A stretch of DNA of 56,812 bases from Neoroseomonas lacus (GCF_014644535.1 NZ_BMKW01000017.1:1-56812), one strand, 5' to 3'; positions 9,404-18,497 are shown, counted from the stretch's first letter. The notes: generated by a model not told the origin, from the letters alone. Translations and numbers: made by a program.

Positions 9404-10345
9404 ATGCTGCATCTGGACCAGGCGGCCCTGCGCCGCGCCCTGCCGTGGGATGACCTGATCGCCGCGCTGGAAGCCTTGTTCCGCGAGGGATGCGAGGCAC
9501 CACTGCGCCATCGCCACACCATGCCGGGCGCGGCGGGGTCCGAGACCACGCTGCTGTTGATGCCCGCCTGGCGGGCAGGCAGTCACACCGGCGTGAAGAT
9601 CGTCCATGTCGCCCCCGCCAATGCCGCGCGCGGCGCGCCGGCGGTGCATGCCGCCTACCTGCTCTCCGACGCGTTGACCGGGGCGCCGCTGGCGCTGATG
9701 GATGGCGGCGAACTGACCGACCGGCGGACCGCAGCGGCCAGCCTGCTCGCCGCGCGGCACCTGGCGCGGCCGGACAGCGCGCGGCTGCTGGTGCTGGGCA
9801 GCGGCAAGGTCGCCCGCGCCTTGGCCGAGGGCTATGCGGCCCGCTTCCCGCTCACTGACATCGCGATCTGGTCGCCGACCGCGGCGAACGCCGAACGGCT
9901 CGCCCGCGCGCTGGCGGATGATGGCCTACCGGCCCGCGCCGTGGCCACGCCCGACCCAGGTACCGCCGACATCGTTACCGCCGCCACCCTGTCCACCACA
10001 CCGCTGCTGCGCGGGGCGGAGCTGCGGCCGGGGACGCATGTCGACCTGGTCGGCGCCTATCGGCGGGACATGCGCGAATCCGACGGTGCCGTGCTGGCCC
10101 GCGCAACAGTGGTGGTCGATACCCGCCCCGGCGCGCTGGCCGAGGCCGGCGACATCGTCCAGGCGATCGCCGAAGGAAGCTTCTCCGCGGCGGCGGTGGT
10201 CGCGGACCTCGCCGAGCTGTGCCGCGGCACGCATCCCGGACGCCGCTCGGCCGGGGAGATCACCCTGTTCAAATCGGTGGGCTGGGCGGGGGAGGACCTG
10301 GCGGCGGCGGTGCTCGCCTTCGAGCGGTCGCGGCCGGCGCGCTGA
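9404..10345 (+). CDS. Ornithine cyclodeaminase/mu-crystallin family protein
   Basis: NAD(P)-dependent enzyme of the ornithine cyclodeaminase/mu-crystallin family, 313 residues from MLHLDQAALRRALPW. The nucleotide-binding loop is LVLGSGKVARALAEGY, and DRRTAAASLLAARHL is the family's conserved segment before it. Members include ornithine cyclodeaminase, alanine dehydrogenase and ketimine reductases, so the substrate cannot be named. The start at 9404 was chosen over an upstream one because AGAGG lies just before it and the homologous region begins there. It diverges from aapJ; a link to amino-acid use is plausible but unproven. Confidence 0.85.
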   Translation: MLHLDQAALRRALPWDDLIAALEALFREGCEAPLRHRHTMPGAAGSETTLLLMPAWRAGSHTGVKIVHVAPANAARGAPAVHAAYLLSDALTGAPLALMDGGELTDRRTAAASLLAARHLARPDSARLLVLGSGKVARALAEGYAARFPLTDIAIWSPTAANAERLARALADDGLPARAVATPDPGTADIVTAATLSTTPLLRGAELRPGTHVDLVGAYRRDMRESDGAVLARATVVVDTRPGALAEAGDIVQAIAEGSFSAAAVVADLAELCRGTHPGRRSAGEITLFKSVGWAGEDLAAAVLAFERSRPAR

Positions 10346-10559
10346 CGGGGCCACGGACGGGCCTCATACCAACGGTCCTGTAACGTGAACGGTGGAACGG
10401 AAAGCTCCTCTCCGCCTTCACTCAGCGCCGTATCGGCGCCGCCATGGCCGATGTTTCCGACTGCCCCGCCGCCGGTATCGCGACGCCGGGCTTCGATCCG
10501 CACGCGCGAAATCCGTCTGAAGGCTGGCCGTCGGGCCGGTGGCGCCCTATAGCCGCGAC

Positions 10560-12479
10560 ATGGCCCGCGGCCCGTCCCTTCGTATCCTGCTGAACCTCGC
10601 TCTCGACAGCCTGTTGGCGCTGGCTGCCCTGCCGGCGGCGATCTGGGCCGCCGCGCCCGGCGCCTGGCCGCCGCCGCTCTGGTGGGTGGGCGCGCTGCCT
10701 GGCGCGGTGCTTGCCCTCGCCCTGGCCGGAGCGCCGCTGCGCCTGCCGCAGCAATATTGGCGTTTCGTCGGCCCGCGCGACCTGATGGCGGTCGCCGGCG
10801 CGGCGGTTGGCGCCGCCATCGTCTTCGCGCTGGGCCTGCATCTGCTTGGCGCCTGGCGGCCGCCCAATGACGCCTTCGTGCTGATCCATGCCGCGACGCT
10901 CGGACTGCTACTGGCCGGCGGGCGCGTCGCCAGCCTGTTGCAGGCCGCCCGCCATGCCGGCGATGCCTCCCCCGACGCGCAGAACGTGCTGCTGGTCGGC
11001 GCGGCGGAGGGCACCGACCTGTTCCTGCGCGCCCTCTCGCGCGACCGCCGCGCGCCGTACCGGGTGACCGGCATCCTCTCCCTGCGGGCGCGCCAGGCGG
11101 GCCGGCGCATGCAGGGCCACGCCATCCTGGGCACGGTCGAGGAGATCGAGACCGTACTCGACACCCTGCGCGCCGAGGGTCGGCTGCCGGCGGTGATCGT
11201 ACTCGCGTCCAGCCTGTCCGGGCCGGTGCTCGAATCGCTGCTGGATGCCGCCGACCGCCATGGCGTGCCGGTGCGCCGGGCGCCGGCGCCGACCACCCTG
11301 GCGCCGGCCGGCAGTGGCGAGGGGCGGCGGGTCGAATTGCGGCCGGTGTCGATCGAGGATCTGCTCGACCGGCCGCAGGTGGCGCTCGACCGCGAGGGCA
11401 TGGCGCGGCTGGTGCAGGGCCGCCGCGTGCTGGTGACCGGCGCGGGCGGGACGATCGGCGGCGAGTTGGCGCGGCAGGTGGCGGCGCTGGGGCCGGCCAG
11501 CCTGACGCTGCTCGATCATGGCGAATACGTGCTGTACGAGATCGACCTGGAATTGCGCGAGAAGCACCCGGAGGTGGTGCGCCGCGCGGTGCTCGCCGAT
11601 GTGCGCGACGAAGCCCGCATCCGCCGGTTGTTCGAGGAAATCCGCCCCGAGCTGGTGTTCCACGCTGCCGCGCTGAAGCATGTCCCGATGGTCGAGAACG
11701 ACCCGCTGGAAGGGCTGCTGACCAATGCGCTCGGCACCCGGATCGTGGCGGATGCGGCGCGGGCGGTCGGCACCACGGCGATGGTGTTCATCTCGACCGA
11801 CAAGGCGGTGAACCCGACCTCGGTGATGGGCGCGTCCAAGCGCCTCGCCGAGATGTATTGCCAGGCCTTCGACCGCGAGGCCCGCCTGGGCAAGGACGGT
11901 ATGCGCTGCATCACGGTGCGCTTCGGCAATGTGCTGGGGTCCACCGGGTCCGTGGTGCCGCTGTTCCGCCGGCAGCTCGAACGCGGTGGACCGCTGACCG
12001 TCACCCATCCCGACATGCGCCGGTATTTCATGACGGTGCGCGAGGCGGTGGGGTTGGTGCTGCAGGCCAGCGTGGTCGGCACGACCGACCCGGCCGACGG
12101 GCCGCCTGAACTCGCCGAGGGTGGCATCTTCGTGCTCGACATGGGCGAGCCGGTGAAGATCGTCGATCTCGCGCGGCGCATGATCCGGCTGGCCGGGTTG
12201 CGGCCGGATGAGGATGTCGAGATCCGCTTCACCGGGCTGCGCCCCGGCGAGAAGCTCTTCGAGGAATTGTTCCACGGCCAGGAACCGCCGCGCCCGACCG
12301 CCTTCCCGGGCCTGTTGGTGGCGACGCCGCGCACGGCGGATGCCGCGCTGGTCGGCCGCGCCATCGACGAGATCGCGACGGCGGCGCGGGGCGGGACGCC
12401 GCGGGTGGCGCTGCAACAGCTCGGGCGGCTGGTGCCGGAATTCGAGCACGCGCCGGAAGGGACTGTGGCGACGCGGTGA
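10560..12479 (+). CDS. Membrane-bound UDP-sugar 4,6-dehydratase (WbpM/PglF/CapD family)
   Basis: Polysaccharide biosynthesis protein, 639 residues. The first 130 residues hold about four membrane segments, followed by a CoA-binding-like domain (NVLLVGAAEGTDLFLRAL) and a C-terminal SDR domain with the NAD-binding VLVTGAGGTIGGELARQ (about residue 290). The catalytic tyrosine of ordinary SDRs is replaced: STDKAVNPTSVMGASKR gives the Ser-Met-Lys arrangement known from WbpM. The expected reaction converts UDP-GlcNAc to a 4-keto-6-deoxy sugar for lipopolysaccharide, capsule or glycan synthesis. A GTG 7 codons upstream is an alternative start. Confidence 0.88.
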   Translation: MARGPSLRILLNLALDSLLALAALPAAIWAAAPGAWPPPLWWVGALPGAVLALALAGAPLRLPQQYWRFVGPRDLMAVAGAAVGAAIVFALGLHLLGAWRPPNDAFVLIHAATLGLLLAGGRVASLLQAARHAGDASPDAQNVLLVGAAEGTDLFLRALSRDRRAPYRVTGILSLRARQAGRRMQGHAILGTVEEIETVLDTLRAEGRLPAVIVLASSLSGPVLESLLDAADRHGVPVRRAPAPTTLAPAGSGEGRRVELRPVSIEDLLDRPQVALDREGMARLVQGRRVLVTGAGGTIGGELARQVAALGPASLTLLDHGEYVLYEIDLELREKHPEVVRRAVLADVRDEARIRRLFEEIRPELVFHAAALKHVPMVENDPLEGLLTNALGTRIVADAARAVGTTAMVFISTDKAVNPTSVMGASKRLAEMYCQAFDREARLGKDGMRCITVRFGNVLGSTGSVVPLFRRQLERGGPLTVTHPDMRRYFMTVREAVGLVLQASVVGTTDPADGPPELAEGGIFVLDMGEPVKIVDLARRMIRLAGLRPDEDVEIRFTGLRPGEKLFEELFHGQEPPRPTAFPGLLVATPRTADAALVGRAIDEIATAARGGTPRVALQQLGRLVPEFEHAPEGTVATR

Positions 12480-12643
12480 GGCCGTTGGCGAGGGGTCGTT
12501 GAAGGTCGGATTTGACCTGCGTGGCGAAGAGGACCGAGAGGGTTTCTGGACACCAATGCCTGACGCCGGGCGACGCCGTCAGAATCAGCGCCGAACACCA
12601 CCTCGGCGCGCATCGCGCGGCATGGCGAAGCAGGTTGGCCGCC

Positions 12644-12721
12644 CTGCCCAGCGCCAACAGATGGCTTTCCAAATGACACTGTCATTTGGTGGGGTGCTTT
12701 GGAGGGGCGACGCCCCTCCAA
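12644..12721 (-). repeat. Family B two-hairpin repeat (B1)
   Basis: Read on the minus strand, hairpin 1 is 12699-12721 (11-base arms TTGGAGGGGCG and CGCCCCTCCAA), followed by linker CACCCCA, hairpin 2 at 12669-12689 (CCAAATGACA arms) and a conserved tail ending TTGGCGCTGGGCAG. It lies 47 bases after the ppk2 stop codon, in the same sense as ppk2, and in the convergent gap with the dehydratase gene. Confidence 0.8.
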
Positions 12722-12767
12722 TGTCCGTCCGCGACGCCGGCTGTACAGGCCGTCTGGCCGCGAGAGG

Positions 12768-13688
12768 TCAGTACCGATCCGGCACGTACAGCTCCCTTGG
12801 CAGGGTCGCCCGTTCGTAGTCCGGGTCGAACACGCGTTCCGGCAGCGTCACCGGTTCGTGCGGCACTTCCTCATAGGGGATGGTCGACAGCAGGTGCGCG
12901 ATGCAATTCAGGCGCGCGCGCTTCTTGTCGTTGCCTTCCACGATGGTCCAAGGCGCTTCGGGGATGTTCGTGCGCGCGAACATCTCTTCCTTCGCCTTGG
13001 TGTACTGCTCCCAGCGCACGCGCGACTGCAGGTCCATCGGCGAGAGCTTCCACTGCTTGATCGGGTCGTGGATGCGCATCAGGAATCGAAGCTGCTGCTC
13101 CTCATCCGTGATGGAGAACCAGTACTTCACCAGGATGATGCCGGAGCGCACCAGCATGCGCTCGAACTCCGGCACGTCGCGGAAGAAGTCCTCGACTTGC
13201 CGTTCATCGGCGAAGCCCATCACGCGTTCGACGCCGGCGCGGTTGTACCAGGACCGATCGAACAGGACCATTTCACCCGCCGCCGGCAGATGCGGCACGT
13301 AGCGCTGGAAATACCACTGCGACCGCTCACGATTCGTCGGCGCCGGCAGGGCAATGACGCGGCAGGCGCGCGGATTGACGCGCTGGGTGATGCGCTTGAT
13401 CACGCCGCCCTTGCCGGCGCTGTCGCGGCCCTCGAACAGCACCACCAGCTTCAGGCCCTGGTGCTGCACCCAGTCCTGCAGCTTCACCAGCTCAGCCTGC
13501 AGGCGCAGCAGTTCCTGGAAATAGAAGCCGCGGTCGAGTGTGCTCTTCTTCCGCTTGGCCAGCAGGGCCCGCAGCTCGAGCGGGATGCGGCCGTCATCGA
13601 TCTCGTTCTCGAGTTCCTCGTCGAAATCATCCTCGAGTTCGATCTGCATCCAGGACCGCTCGTGGGGGTCCTTGGGGTCATCGGTCAT
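12768..13688 (-). CDS. ppk2: Polyphosphate kinase 2
   Basis: PPK2-family kinase, 306 residues, using polyphosphate to phosphorylate nucleoside diphosphates, or the reverse. The Walker A-like loop is GRDSAGKGG (residues 87-95). Walker B with its conserved basic/aromatic motif is LFDRSWYNRAGVERVMGF, and the lid region follows with NRERSQWYFQRYVPHLPAAGE. The N-terminus is acidic (ELEDDFDEELENEIDD), typical of the class I alphaproteobacterial form. Cytoplasmic, probably oligomeric. It is a single-gene unit flanked by structured repeats (B1 after it, B2 before it). Confidence 0.93.
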   Translation of the reverse strand: MTDDPKDPHERSWMQIELEDDFDEELENEIDDGRIPLELRALLAKRKKSTLDRGFYFQELLRLQAELVKLQDWVQHQGLKLVVLFEGRDSAGKGGVIKRITQRVNPRACRVIALPAPTNRERSQWYFQRYVPHLPAAGEMVLFDRSWYNRAGVERVMGFADERQVEDFFRDVPEFERMLVRSGIILVKYWFSITDEEQQLRFLMRIHDPIKQWKLSPMDLQSRVRWEQYTKAKEEMFARTNIPEAPWTIVEGNDKKRARLNCIAHLLSTIPYEEVPHEPVTLPERVFDPDYERATLPRELYVPDRY

Positions 13689-13797
13689 GCCCTGCTCCGT
13701 CCTGCGTCAGTGGCGGGACTGCTAACGGGTCCGCGCGAAACGCGGATGACAGTTTTGCGACGAATGCGGCATGTCGCGGATGAGAGGTGACGCAAGG

Positions 13798-13872
13798 TTG
13801 AGGGGCGCGCCCCTCAAACTCCCCGGCAGGAAACTCAGTTTCCTGCACCTTCGGGCGATTTCTGCGAAATCG
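13798..13872 (+). repeat. Triple-palindrome repeat related to family B (B2)
   Basis: Three near-perfect palindromes in a row. The first is 20 bases, TTGAGGGGCG/CGCCCCTCAA (13798-13817). The second has arms CAGGAAACT/AGTTTCCTG (13827-13845). The third has arms CGATTTC/GAAATCG (13856-13872). The linker after the first is ACTCCCCGG. The first hairpin and linker match the layout of family B; the second stem has an unrelated sequence. It lies between the VOC gene's 3' end and the ppk2 start. Confidence 0.7.
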
Positions 13873-13882
13873 ATTCCGGAGA

Positions 13883-14251
13883 TCAGGCTGGTTCAGGGTA
13901 TTCCTGGGGTGAACAACCAAAGCGCAGCAAATTGCCGTGCGAGTCGAGAATGGCGAATTCCCGCATGTTCCACGGCTTCACTTCGAACGCCGAAAGCCCT
14001 GGCACGCCACGCGCCACATTCTCTTCGAACAGCGCCGGGACCTGGCCGCCACGGATGTAGCAGGCGGTGTTCTCGGGATGGATGCGGTCCGGCGCGAGCC
14101 AGAAATGCAGTTCCATCGCGTCACGCCGGACGATGGCGTAGTCGCCCATCGCCTCCCCCTCAAAGCCGAGCTGGTCGCGGTAGAAGGCGAGCGTCTCCGC
14201 GATGTCGAGCGAGGCCAGGATCGGGATGCAGCGCGCCGGGTCCGCCGTCAC
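13883..14251 (-). CDS. VOC-family (glyoxalase/bleomycin-resistance-like) protein
   Basis: A 122-residue protein of the vicinal oxygen chelate superfamily: ASLDIAETLAFYRDQLGF opens the first module and REFAILDSHGNLLRFG closes the second. These small proteins bind metals or drugs; the bleomycin-binding subgroup has the same length and the same ELHFWLAPDR region. The start is the GTG at 14251, whose GTGA overlaps the stop codon of the nitroreductase gene by 4 bases, so the two are translationally coupled. Resistance versus lyase function cannot be decided from sequence alone. Confidence 0.82.
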   Translation of the reverse strand: MTADPARCIPILASLDIAETLAFYRDQLGFEGEAMGDYAIVRRDAMELHFWLAPDRIHPENTACYIRGGQVPALFEENVARGVPGLSAFEVKPWNMREFAILDSHGNLLRFGCSPQEYPEPA

Positions 14252-14853
14252 GACACCTCGCCCGGCACCCAATGGCGCGCGACTCCGGTCGGGTCCACCG
14301 ACCGCGCCAACGGCCGGTCCGCATCCGGCGTGCCGACATAGATCCAGCCCAGCAGCGCATCCGCTTCGGCGAAACCGAGTGCCTGCTTCACCGATTCATC
14401 GCGCAACGCCCCCGAAGACAGCCACACCGCCCCGAAGCCTTGCGCATCCAATGCGTTGAGGAAATTCATGATCGCCGCCGCTGCCGAGGCCTCCTGTTCC
14501 CAGGACGGCACGCCGGGCCGATCATGGCGGATCGCCGCTCCGGCGGCGACCACCATCGGCGCGCGCAAGGGCTTGCCGCGCTCGATCTCCAGCCGCTCAG
14601 CCGGGGTCTCCGGCGCGCGTCGTGCCAGCGACCCGGCCAACAGCTCGCCCAAGGCGACCCGCGCCACGCCCGACACGAAGACGAAGCGCACCGGCCGCAG
14701 CCCGCCATGGTCGGGCGCCCGCAGCGCCGCCGCGATAGCGAGGTCGAGCACCGCCTGGCCTGGCGCCGGGTCATGCAACAGCCGCGGCGGCACCGAGGCA
14801 CGGTCGAGCAACGCCGTCAGGGCTGGCGGTAGGACAGGAAGGGCGTCGGGCAT
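14248..14853 (-). CDS. Nitroreductase family protein
   Basis: FMN-dependent nitroreductase-like oxidoreductase, 201 residues, similar in layout to E. coli YdjA. LRAPDHGGLRPVRFVFVSG carries the FMN-contacting segment, and NALDAQGFGAVWLSSGALRDE is the conserved C-terminal FMN region. GGAGAG lies 4 bases before the chosen ATG (MPDALPVLPP). It probably reduces nitro compounds or quinones with NAD(P)H; the natural substrate is unknown. It is first in a two-gene operon with the VOC protein. Confidence 0.88.
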   Translation of the reverse strand: MPDALPVLPPALTALLDRASVPPRLLHDPAPGQAVLDLAIAAALRAPDHGGLRPVRFVFVSGVARVALGELLAGSLARRAPETPAERLEIERGKPLRAPMVVAAGAAIRHDRPGVPSWEQEASAAAAIMNFLNALDAQGFGAVWLSSGALRDESVKQALGFAEADALLGWIYVGTPDADRPLARSVDPTGVARHWVPGEVS

Positions 14854-15030
14854 GATCTCTCCAGCCATCAATTGCGAATCGTTCTTAACAACAATATAGT
14901 CACGCCGCGCGGCCACCACCACCACCCTCCGGGCTGCTGCGTTGCACAACGACACCAAGGGTGATTTCGCCCGACGCGGCGACCGGGTCTAAGACGCAGC
15001 TCACCGATTTCCGTGAGGCTTCGAGGAAGC

Positions 15031-16179
15031 ATGACCGCCCCCATCGCGCTGTTCGACGTGAAGGCCCAGCAGGCGCTGATCCGCGAGGATCTCGACCGTC
15101 GTATCGCCGCCGTGCTCGACTCCGGCCGTTTCATCAACGGCCCCGAGGTCGCCGAACTGGAGGAAAAGCTCGCCACCTTCGCCGGCTGCGCCCATGCGGT
15201 CGGCGTCTCCTCCGGCACCGACGCGCTGCAGATCGCCATGATGGCCGAAGGCATCGGCCCCGGCGACGCGGTGTTCCTGCCGGCCTTCACCTACACCGCG
15301 ACCGCCGAGGTGCCGCTGGTGCTGGGCGCCACCCCGATTTTCGTCGATGTCGAGGCGGCGACCTTCAACATCGACATTGCCGACCTCGAGGCCCGCATCG
15401 CGGCGGTGAAGAAGGACGGGCGACTCAGGCCGCGCGCCGTGGTCGGCGTCGACCTGTTCGGCCTGCCGGCCAATTGGACGGCGATCGAGGCGATCTGCGC
15501 CCGCGACGGCATGTTCGCCCTCGATGACGCAGCGCAGGCCTTCGGCGCCTCGCTCGGCAACCGGCGGCTGGGCTGCTGGGCGCATGCGACGGCGCTGTCC
15601 TTCTACCCGACCAAGACGCTCGGCGCTTATGGCGATGGTGGCGCGCTGCTCACCAACGACGCGGACCGCGCCGAGCTGTACCGCTCGCTGCGCACCCATG
15701 GCGAGGGCAAGACCCGCTATGCGGTGGATCGTACCGGCATGAATGGCCGTCTCGACACGCTGCAGGCGACCATCCTGCTGGCCAAGATGACGCTGTTCGA
15801 GGGCGAGCTGGCCCAGCGCAAGCGCCTGGGCGCGGCCTATGACGCCGCCCTGTCCGGCCATGTCGGCGTGCAGGCCACGCCTGCCGGAGCGGAGAACGCC
15901 TATGGCCTGTACACCATCCGCCTGCCGGATGCGGCGACGCGCGCCCGCGTGCAGGCGGCCCTGAGCGAGCAGAAGATCGGCAGCGGCATCTATTACCCCA
16001 AGCCGCTGCACCACCAGCCGGCCTATGCCGCGCATCATGCCGGCTGCATCGCCGGCGGCCCGGCGCCGCTGCGGGTCAGCGAGGCCTTGTGCGGCCAGGT
16101 GCTGTCCCTGCCGATGCACCCCTACATGTCCGAGGCGGATGCGACGCGGGCGGCCGCGGTGGTTATCGGGGCGCTGTAG
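15031..16179 (+). CDS. DegT/DnrJ/EryC1/StrS family sugar aminotransferase
   Basis: PLP-dependent aminotransferase acting on nucleotide keto-sugars, 382 residues, close in character to WbpE/PglE types. The PLP lysine is Lys195 in SFYPTKTLGAYGDGG. GTDALQIAM binds phosphate, and DDAAQAFGA supplies the aspartate that contacts the pyridine ring. GAGGAA precedes the ATG at 15031. Together with the dehydratase at 10560 it could make an amino sugar for surface glycans, although unrelated genes lie between them; that pairing is inference. Confidence 0.9.
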   Translation: MTAPIALFDVKAQQALIREDLDRRIAAVLDSGRFINGPEVAELEEKLATFAGCAHAVGVSSGTDALQIAMMAEGIGPGDAVFLPAFTYTATAEVPLVLGATPIFVDVEAATFNIDIADLEARIAAVKKDGRLRPRAVVGVDLFGLPANWTAIEAICARDGMFALDDAAQAFGASLGNRRLGCWAHATALSFYPTKTLGAYGDGGALLTNDADRAELYRSLRTHGEGKTRYAVDRTGMNGRLDTLQATILLAKMTLFEGELAQRKRLGAAYDAALSGHVGVQATPAGAENAYGLYTIRLPDAATRARVQAALSEQKIGSGIYYPKPLHHQPAYAAHHAGCIAGGPAPLRVSEALCGQVLSLPMHPYMSEADATRAAAVVIGAL

Positions 16180-16307
16180 GCGGAGGCCGGGCGGCTTGCC
16201 AGTGCCGGGAAGCCGCATTGAACGGCCACGCCGACGCGCCTCCACGGAAATCTTGAACATCGCCGCCGCGCGGTCGCAGGATGGGCCTTCGAGCCGATGA
16301 GGTTCCG

Positions 16308-17030
16308 ATGCGCCGTAGGACCCTGCTGACCGCGGCTGGTGCCGTGGCCCTACCCATTCCGCATCCGGCCCGCGCCGAGGATGCCGTCGATGTCGCCCTG
16401 GTGCTGGCGGTGGATGTCTCGCGATCGATCGACGCCGACGAGGCACGGCTGCAGCGGGAGGGCTACCGTAGCGCCGTGTCGGACCCGGTGGTGGTCGCCG
16501 CGATTCGCGGCGGCATGTTGGGCTCGATCGCCATTGCCTATGCCGAATGGGCCGGCATCGAGTACCAGCACACCGTCATCCCCTGGCGGCGCATTGCCAC
16601 CCAGGCGGAAGCCAATGCCTGGGCGGCCGAGCTTGACGCCGTGCCGCGCAACTCGCTGTCCTGGACATCGATCTACGGTGCCATTCGCCATGCCCGCGAA
16701 TTGCTGGCCGAATGCCCGTGGGAGGCGACGCGCCGGGTGATCGACGTCTCGGGCGACGGGGTGAACAATTCCGGCCCGCCGGCGGACCAGCAGCGCGATG
16801 CGGCGGTGGCCGAGGGCATCACCATCAACGGGCTGCCCATCATCAATGACCGCCCGACCTTCGGACGCCTGCCGCCGGTGCCGCTCGATGACTATTACCG
16901 GGAGAATGTGATCGGCGGCGATGGCAGTTTCATGATCGTCGCCGAGGATTTCGAGAGCTTCGGTGTCGCCGTGAAACGCAAGCTGATCCGCGAGATCGCC
17001 GCCCGCCCCGGGGGTGTTATTCCGGCGTGA
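16308..17030 (+). CDS. DUF1194 exported vWA-like protein
   Basis: DUF1194 protein, 240 residues. The N-terminus MRRRTLLTAAGAVALPIPHPARA is a signal peptide, possibly Tat-type because of the arginines, with a likely cut after ARA. The mature part resembles a von Willebrand A domain with a MIDAS-like DVSRSID near residue 40 and a second acidic loop in VIDVSGDGVNNSG. The function is not established; the fold suggests metal-dependent protein binding in the periplasm. Its last 14 bases overlap the convergent lipoprotein gene. Confidence 0.85.
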   Translation: MRRRTLLTAAGAVALPIPHPARAEDAVDVALVLAVDVSRSIDADEARLQREGYRSAVSDPVVVAAIRGGMLGSIAIAYAEWAGIEYQHTVIPWRRIATQAEANAWAAELDAVPRNSLSWTSIYGAIRHARELLAECPWEATRRVIDVSGDGVNNSGPPADQQRDAAVAEGITINGLPIINDRPTFGRLPPVPLDDYYRENVIGGDGSFMIVAEDFESFGVAVKRKLIREIAARPGGVIPA

Positions 17031-17442
17031 CCTCGTGCCGCTCGACCAGGCGCATGCAACCCTGCACGACCGGCGCACAGGCGGAATTCTGCGACATCGG
17101 CAGGTCGGAGGAGGCGGAATAGCCGATCCGCGTCACCTTGTTGCCCACCAGTTGGAAGGTGACCCGGCAACTCGACCCGGCGGAGACGGACAGCGAGCCG
17201 CCGATCACCGGCACCGGCGCCGAGACGCCGGCCGCCGGCGGGGTGCGGTCATAGGTCCAGAACTCGCCGCCGGCCGACTGCGCCGTCAGGTTCGGCACGC
17301 CGGCGCACAACCGAAGATCATCCGCGCGCAGGCCGATGAGCTGTTCGCGGCCATCCTCGGCGGTCGCGGAATCGCGGGCCGAGCAGGTCGTCAGAACCAG
17401 GGGCAACAACAGCAACGGCAATAGACGAGGCGGCAACGTCAT
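17017..17442 (-). CDS. Putative lipoprotein of unknown function
   Basis: A 141-residue protein with a lipoprotein signal: hydrophobic LLPLLLLPLVL followed by the lipobox LTTC, with Cys20 as the acylated residue. The mature part (LIGLRADDLRLCAGVPNLT, EFWTYDR, SCRVTFQLVGNKVTRIGYS) looks like a small beta-rich domain of the SmpA/BamE-like kind, but I cannot assign it to a family with confidence. It has three further cysteines in the C-terminal half (SACAPVVQGCMRL). It is convergent with, and overlaps, the DUF1194 gene. Confidence 0.75.
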   Translation of the reverse strand: MTLPPRLLPLLLLPLVLTTCSARDSATAEDGREQLIGLRADDLRLCAGVPNLTAQSAGGEFWTYDRTPPAAGVSAPVPVIGGSLSVSAGSSCRVTFQLVGNKVTRIGYSASSDLPMSQNSACAPVVQGCMRLVERHEVTPE

Positions 17443-17603
17443 GCCTGCGGCTCCATGGGAAAGCGTGCGGCGCGGCCGGTCGTTCCGGCCAGCGCCCTAT
17501 GCTGCGTTTCGTCCCCGATGTCGCTGAAGGCCACGCCACAGGACCGGGCGGCCGCCCGGTCAGATAGCGCCTTATCCATCGTCAAGGCCAGTGACAGCTG
17601 GTT

Positions 17604-18014
17604 TCAATCCGTGTCCTCGAGCGACAGGCCAAGTTCGTCCAGCCCTTCCTCGAGAATGTCCCCTAGCGATTCAATGCCGAGCAGGTACTCGGCCGGGTCG
17701 CGGATGTTGCGCTCCTTCGCCAGGGTGCGCGCCTCCTCGAATTCGTCGCCGGTGTAGTCGCCGCGGCCGACCCAGGCGAGAGCGATCAGCGAGGCCTGCT
17801 CGTCCTCGTTCAGCTCGGCGATGAAGGCGCGCAGCGCGTCCTCATCCATGTTCTCGTCGTCATCGGCGTCGAGGCCTTCCTCATCCTCGTCGTCGCGCGC
17901 CAGGGCGCCGCTTTCCTCGCTCTCCTGGACCGCGCGGGCGGCGTCGGCGATCGCCGCGACGGATTCCAGGCTGATGCCGAGGTCAAATTCTTCGTCGTCG
18001 TCGCGCTCGGCCAT
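17604..18014 (-). CDS. DUF3775 domain protein, acidic
   Basis: A strongly acidic 136-residue protein. An Asp/Glu-rich stretch (ARDDEDEEGLDADDDENMDED) separates an N-terminal helix (LGISLESVAAIADAARAVQ) from the DUF3775 module: ELNEDEQASLIALAWVGRGDY, then the AREL-like helix and DPAEYLLGIESLGDILEEGLDELG. The start at 18014 is set by GGAGAA upstream; the frame runs open further upstream but into repeat B3. The function is unknown; the family is common in Alphaproteobacteria as a small soluble protein. Confidence 0.82.
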   Translation of the reverse strand: MAERDDDEEFDLGISLESVAAIADAARAVQESEESGALARDDEDEEGLDADDDENMDEDALRAFIAELNEDEQASLIALAWVGRGDYTGDEFEEARTLAKERNIRDPAEYLLGIESLGDILEEGLDELGLSLEDTD

Positions 18015-18497
18015 GGGCTCGTTCTCCGGGTTGGTCGGAACCGGCGCAATCAAGCATGGGTGGGTGGGAGGGTTCCAGCCATGGCGCGAATATTTGCGCG
18101 GCGGGGGTGGGCGGCGTGCCTCGGGATGATTGACGGGGCGGCACCCCATGCGCCCGAAGGTTGGAACCGGAAAGGGGCTTTGCCCCTCTCCGAACCTCAC
18201 CCCACCAAAGGCTTAAGGCCTTTGGAAACCTCACACCTGGCATTGGGCAGAGCGGGGATTTCGCGGGCGCGGAACGCCCGCCCTGCCCGTGACGAGGCGT
18301 CTTGCCAGGCACAATGCCCGGAAAGACTCTTCCGTGTCGGAAAGACCGTTGGCCCCAATGCCAATCCAGGATGTTCATAGGCCCTTGGGCCGATGGGCTC
18401 CCATCGGCGCTGCCGTACAACGTCATTGGGTACCCGTGGCGGGGCAGCTTGGACGGGCACAGCACCCTTCCAGCCTTCATTGCATCGGGCGTCCGCG
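18015..18497. other. Gene-free stretch rich in inverted repeats
   Basis: No convincing gene was found in these 483 bases. They hold family B repeat B3 and a run of further palindromes downstream of it (for example GCGGGCG/CGCCCGC near 18260 and CCGATGGG/CCCATCGG near 18388). Part may be the 3' untranslated end of the aldo/keto reductase operon or the promoter of the DUF3775 gene. Confidence 0.55.
18169..18250 (+). repeat. Family B two-hairpin repeat (B3)
   Basis: Hairpin 1 is AGGGGC/GCCCCT with a TTT loop (about 18172-18188). The linker is CGAACCTCACCCCA. Hairpin 2 is 18205-18225 with arms CCAAAGGC and GCCTTTGG. The tail is AAACCTCACACCTGGCATTGGGCAG. No plus-strand gene ends just before it. 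Confidence 0.8.
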
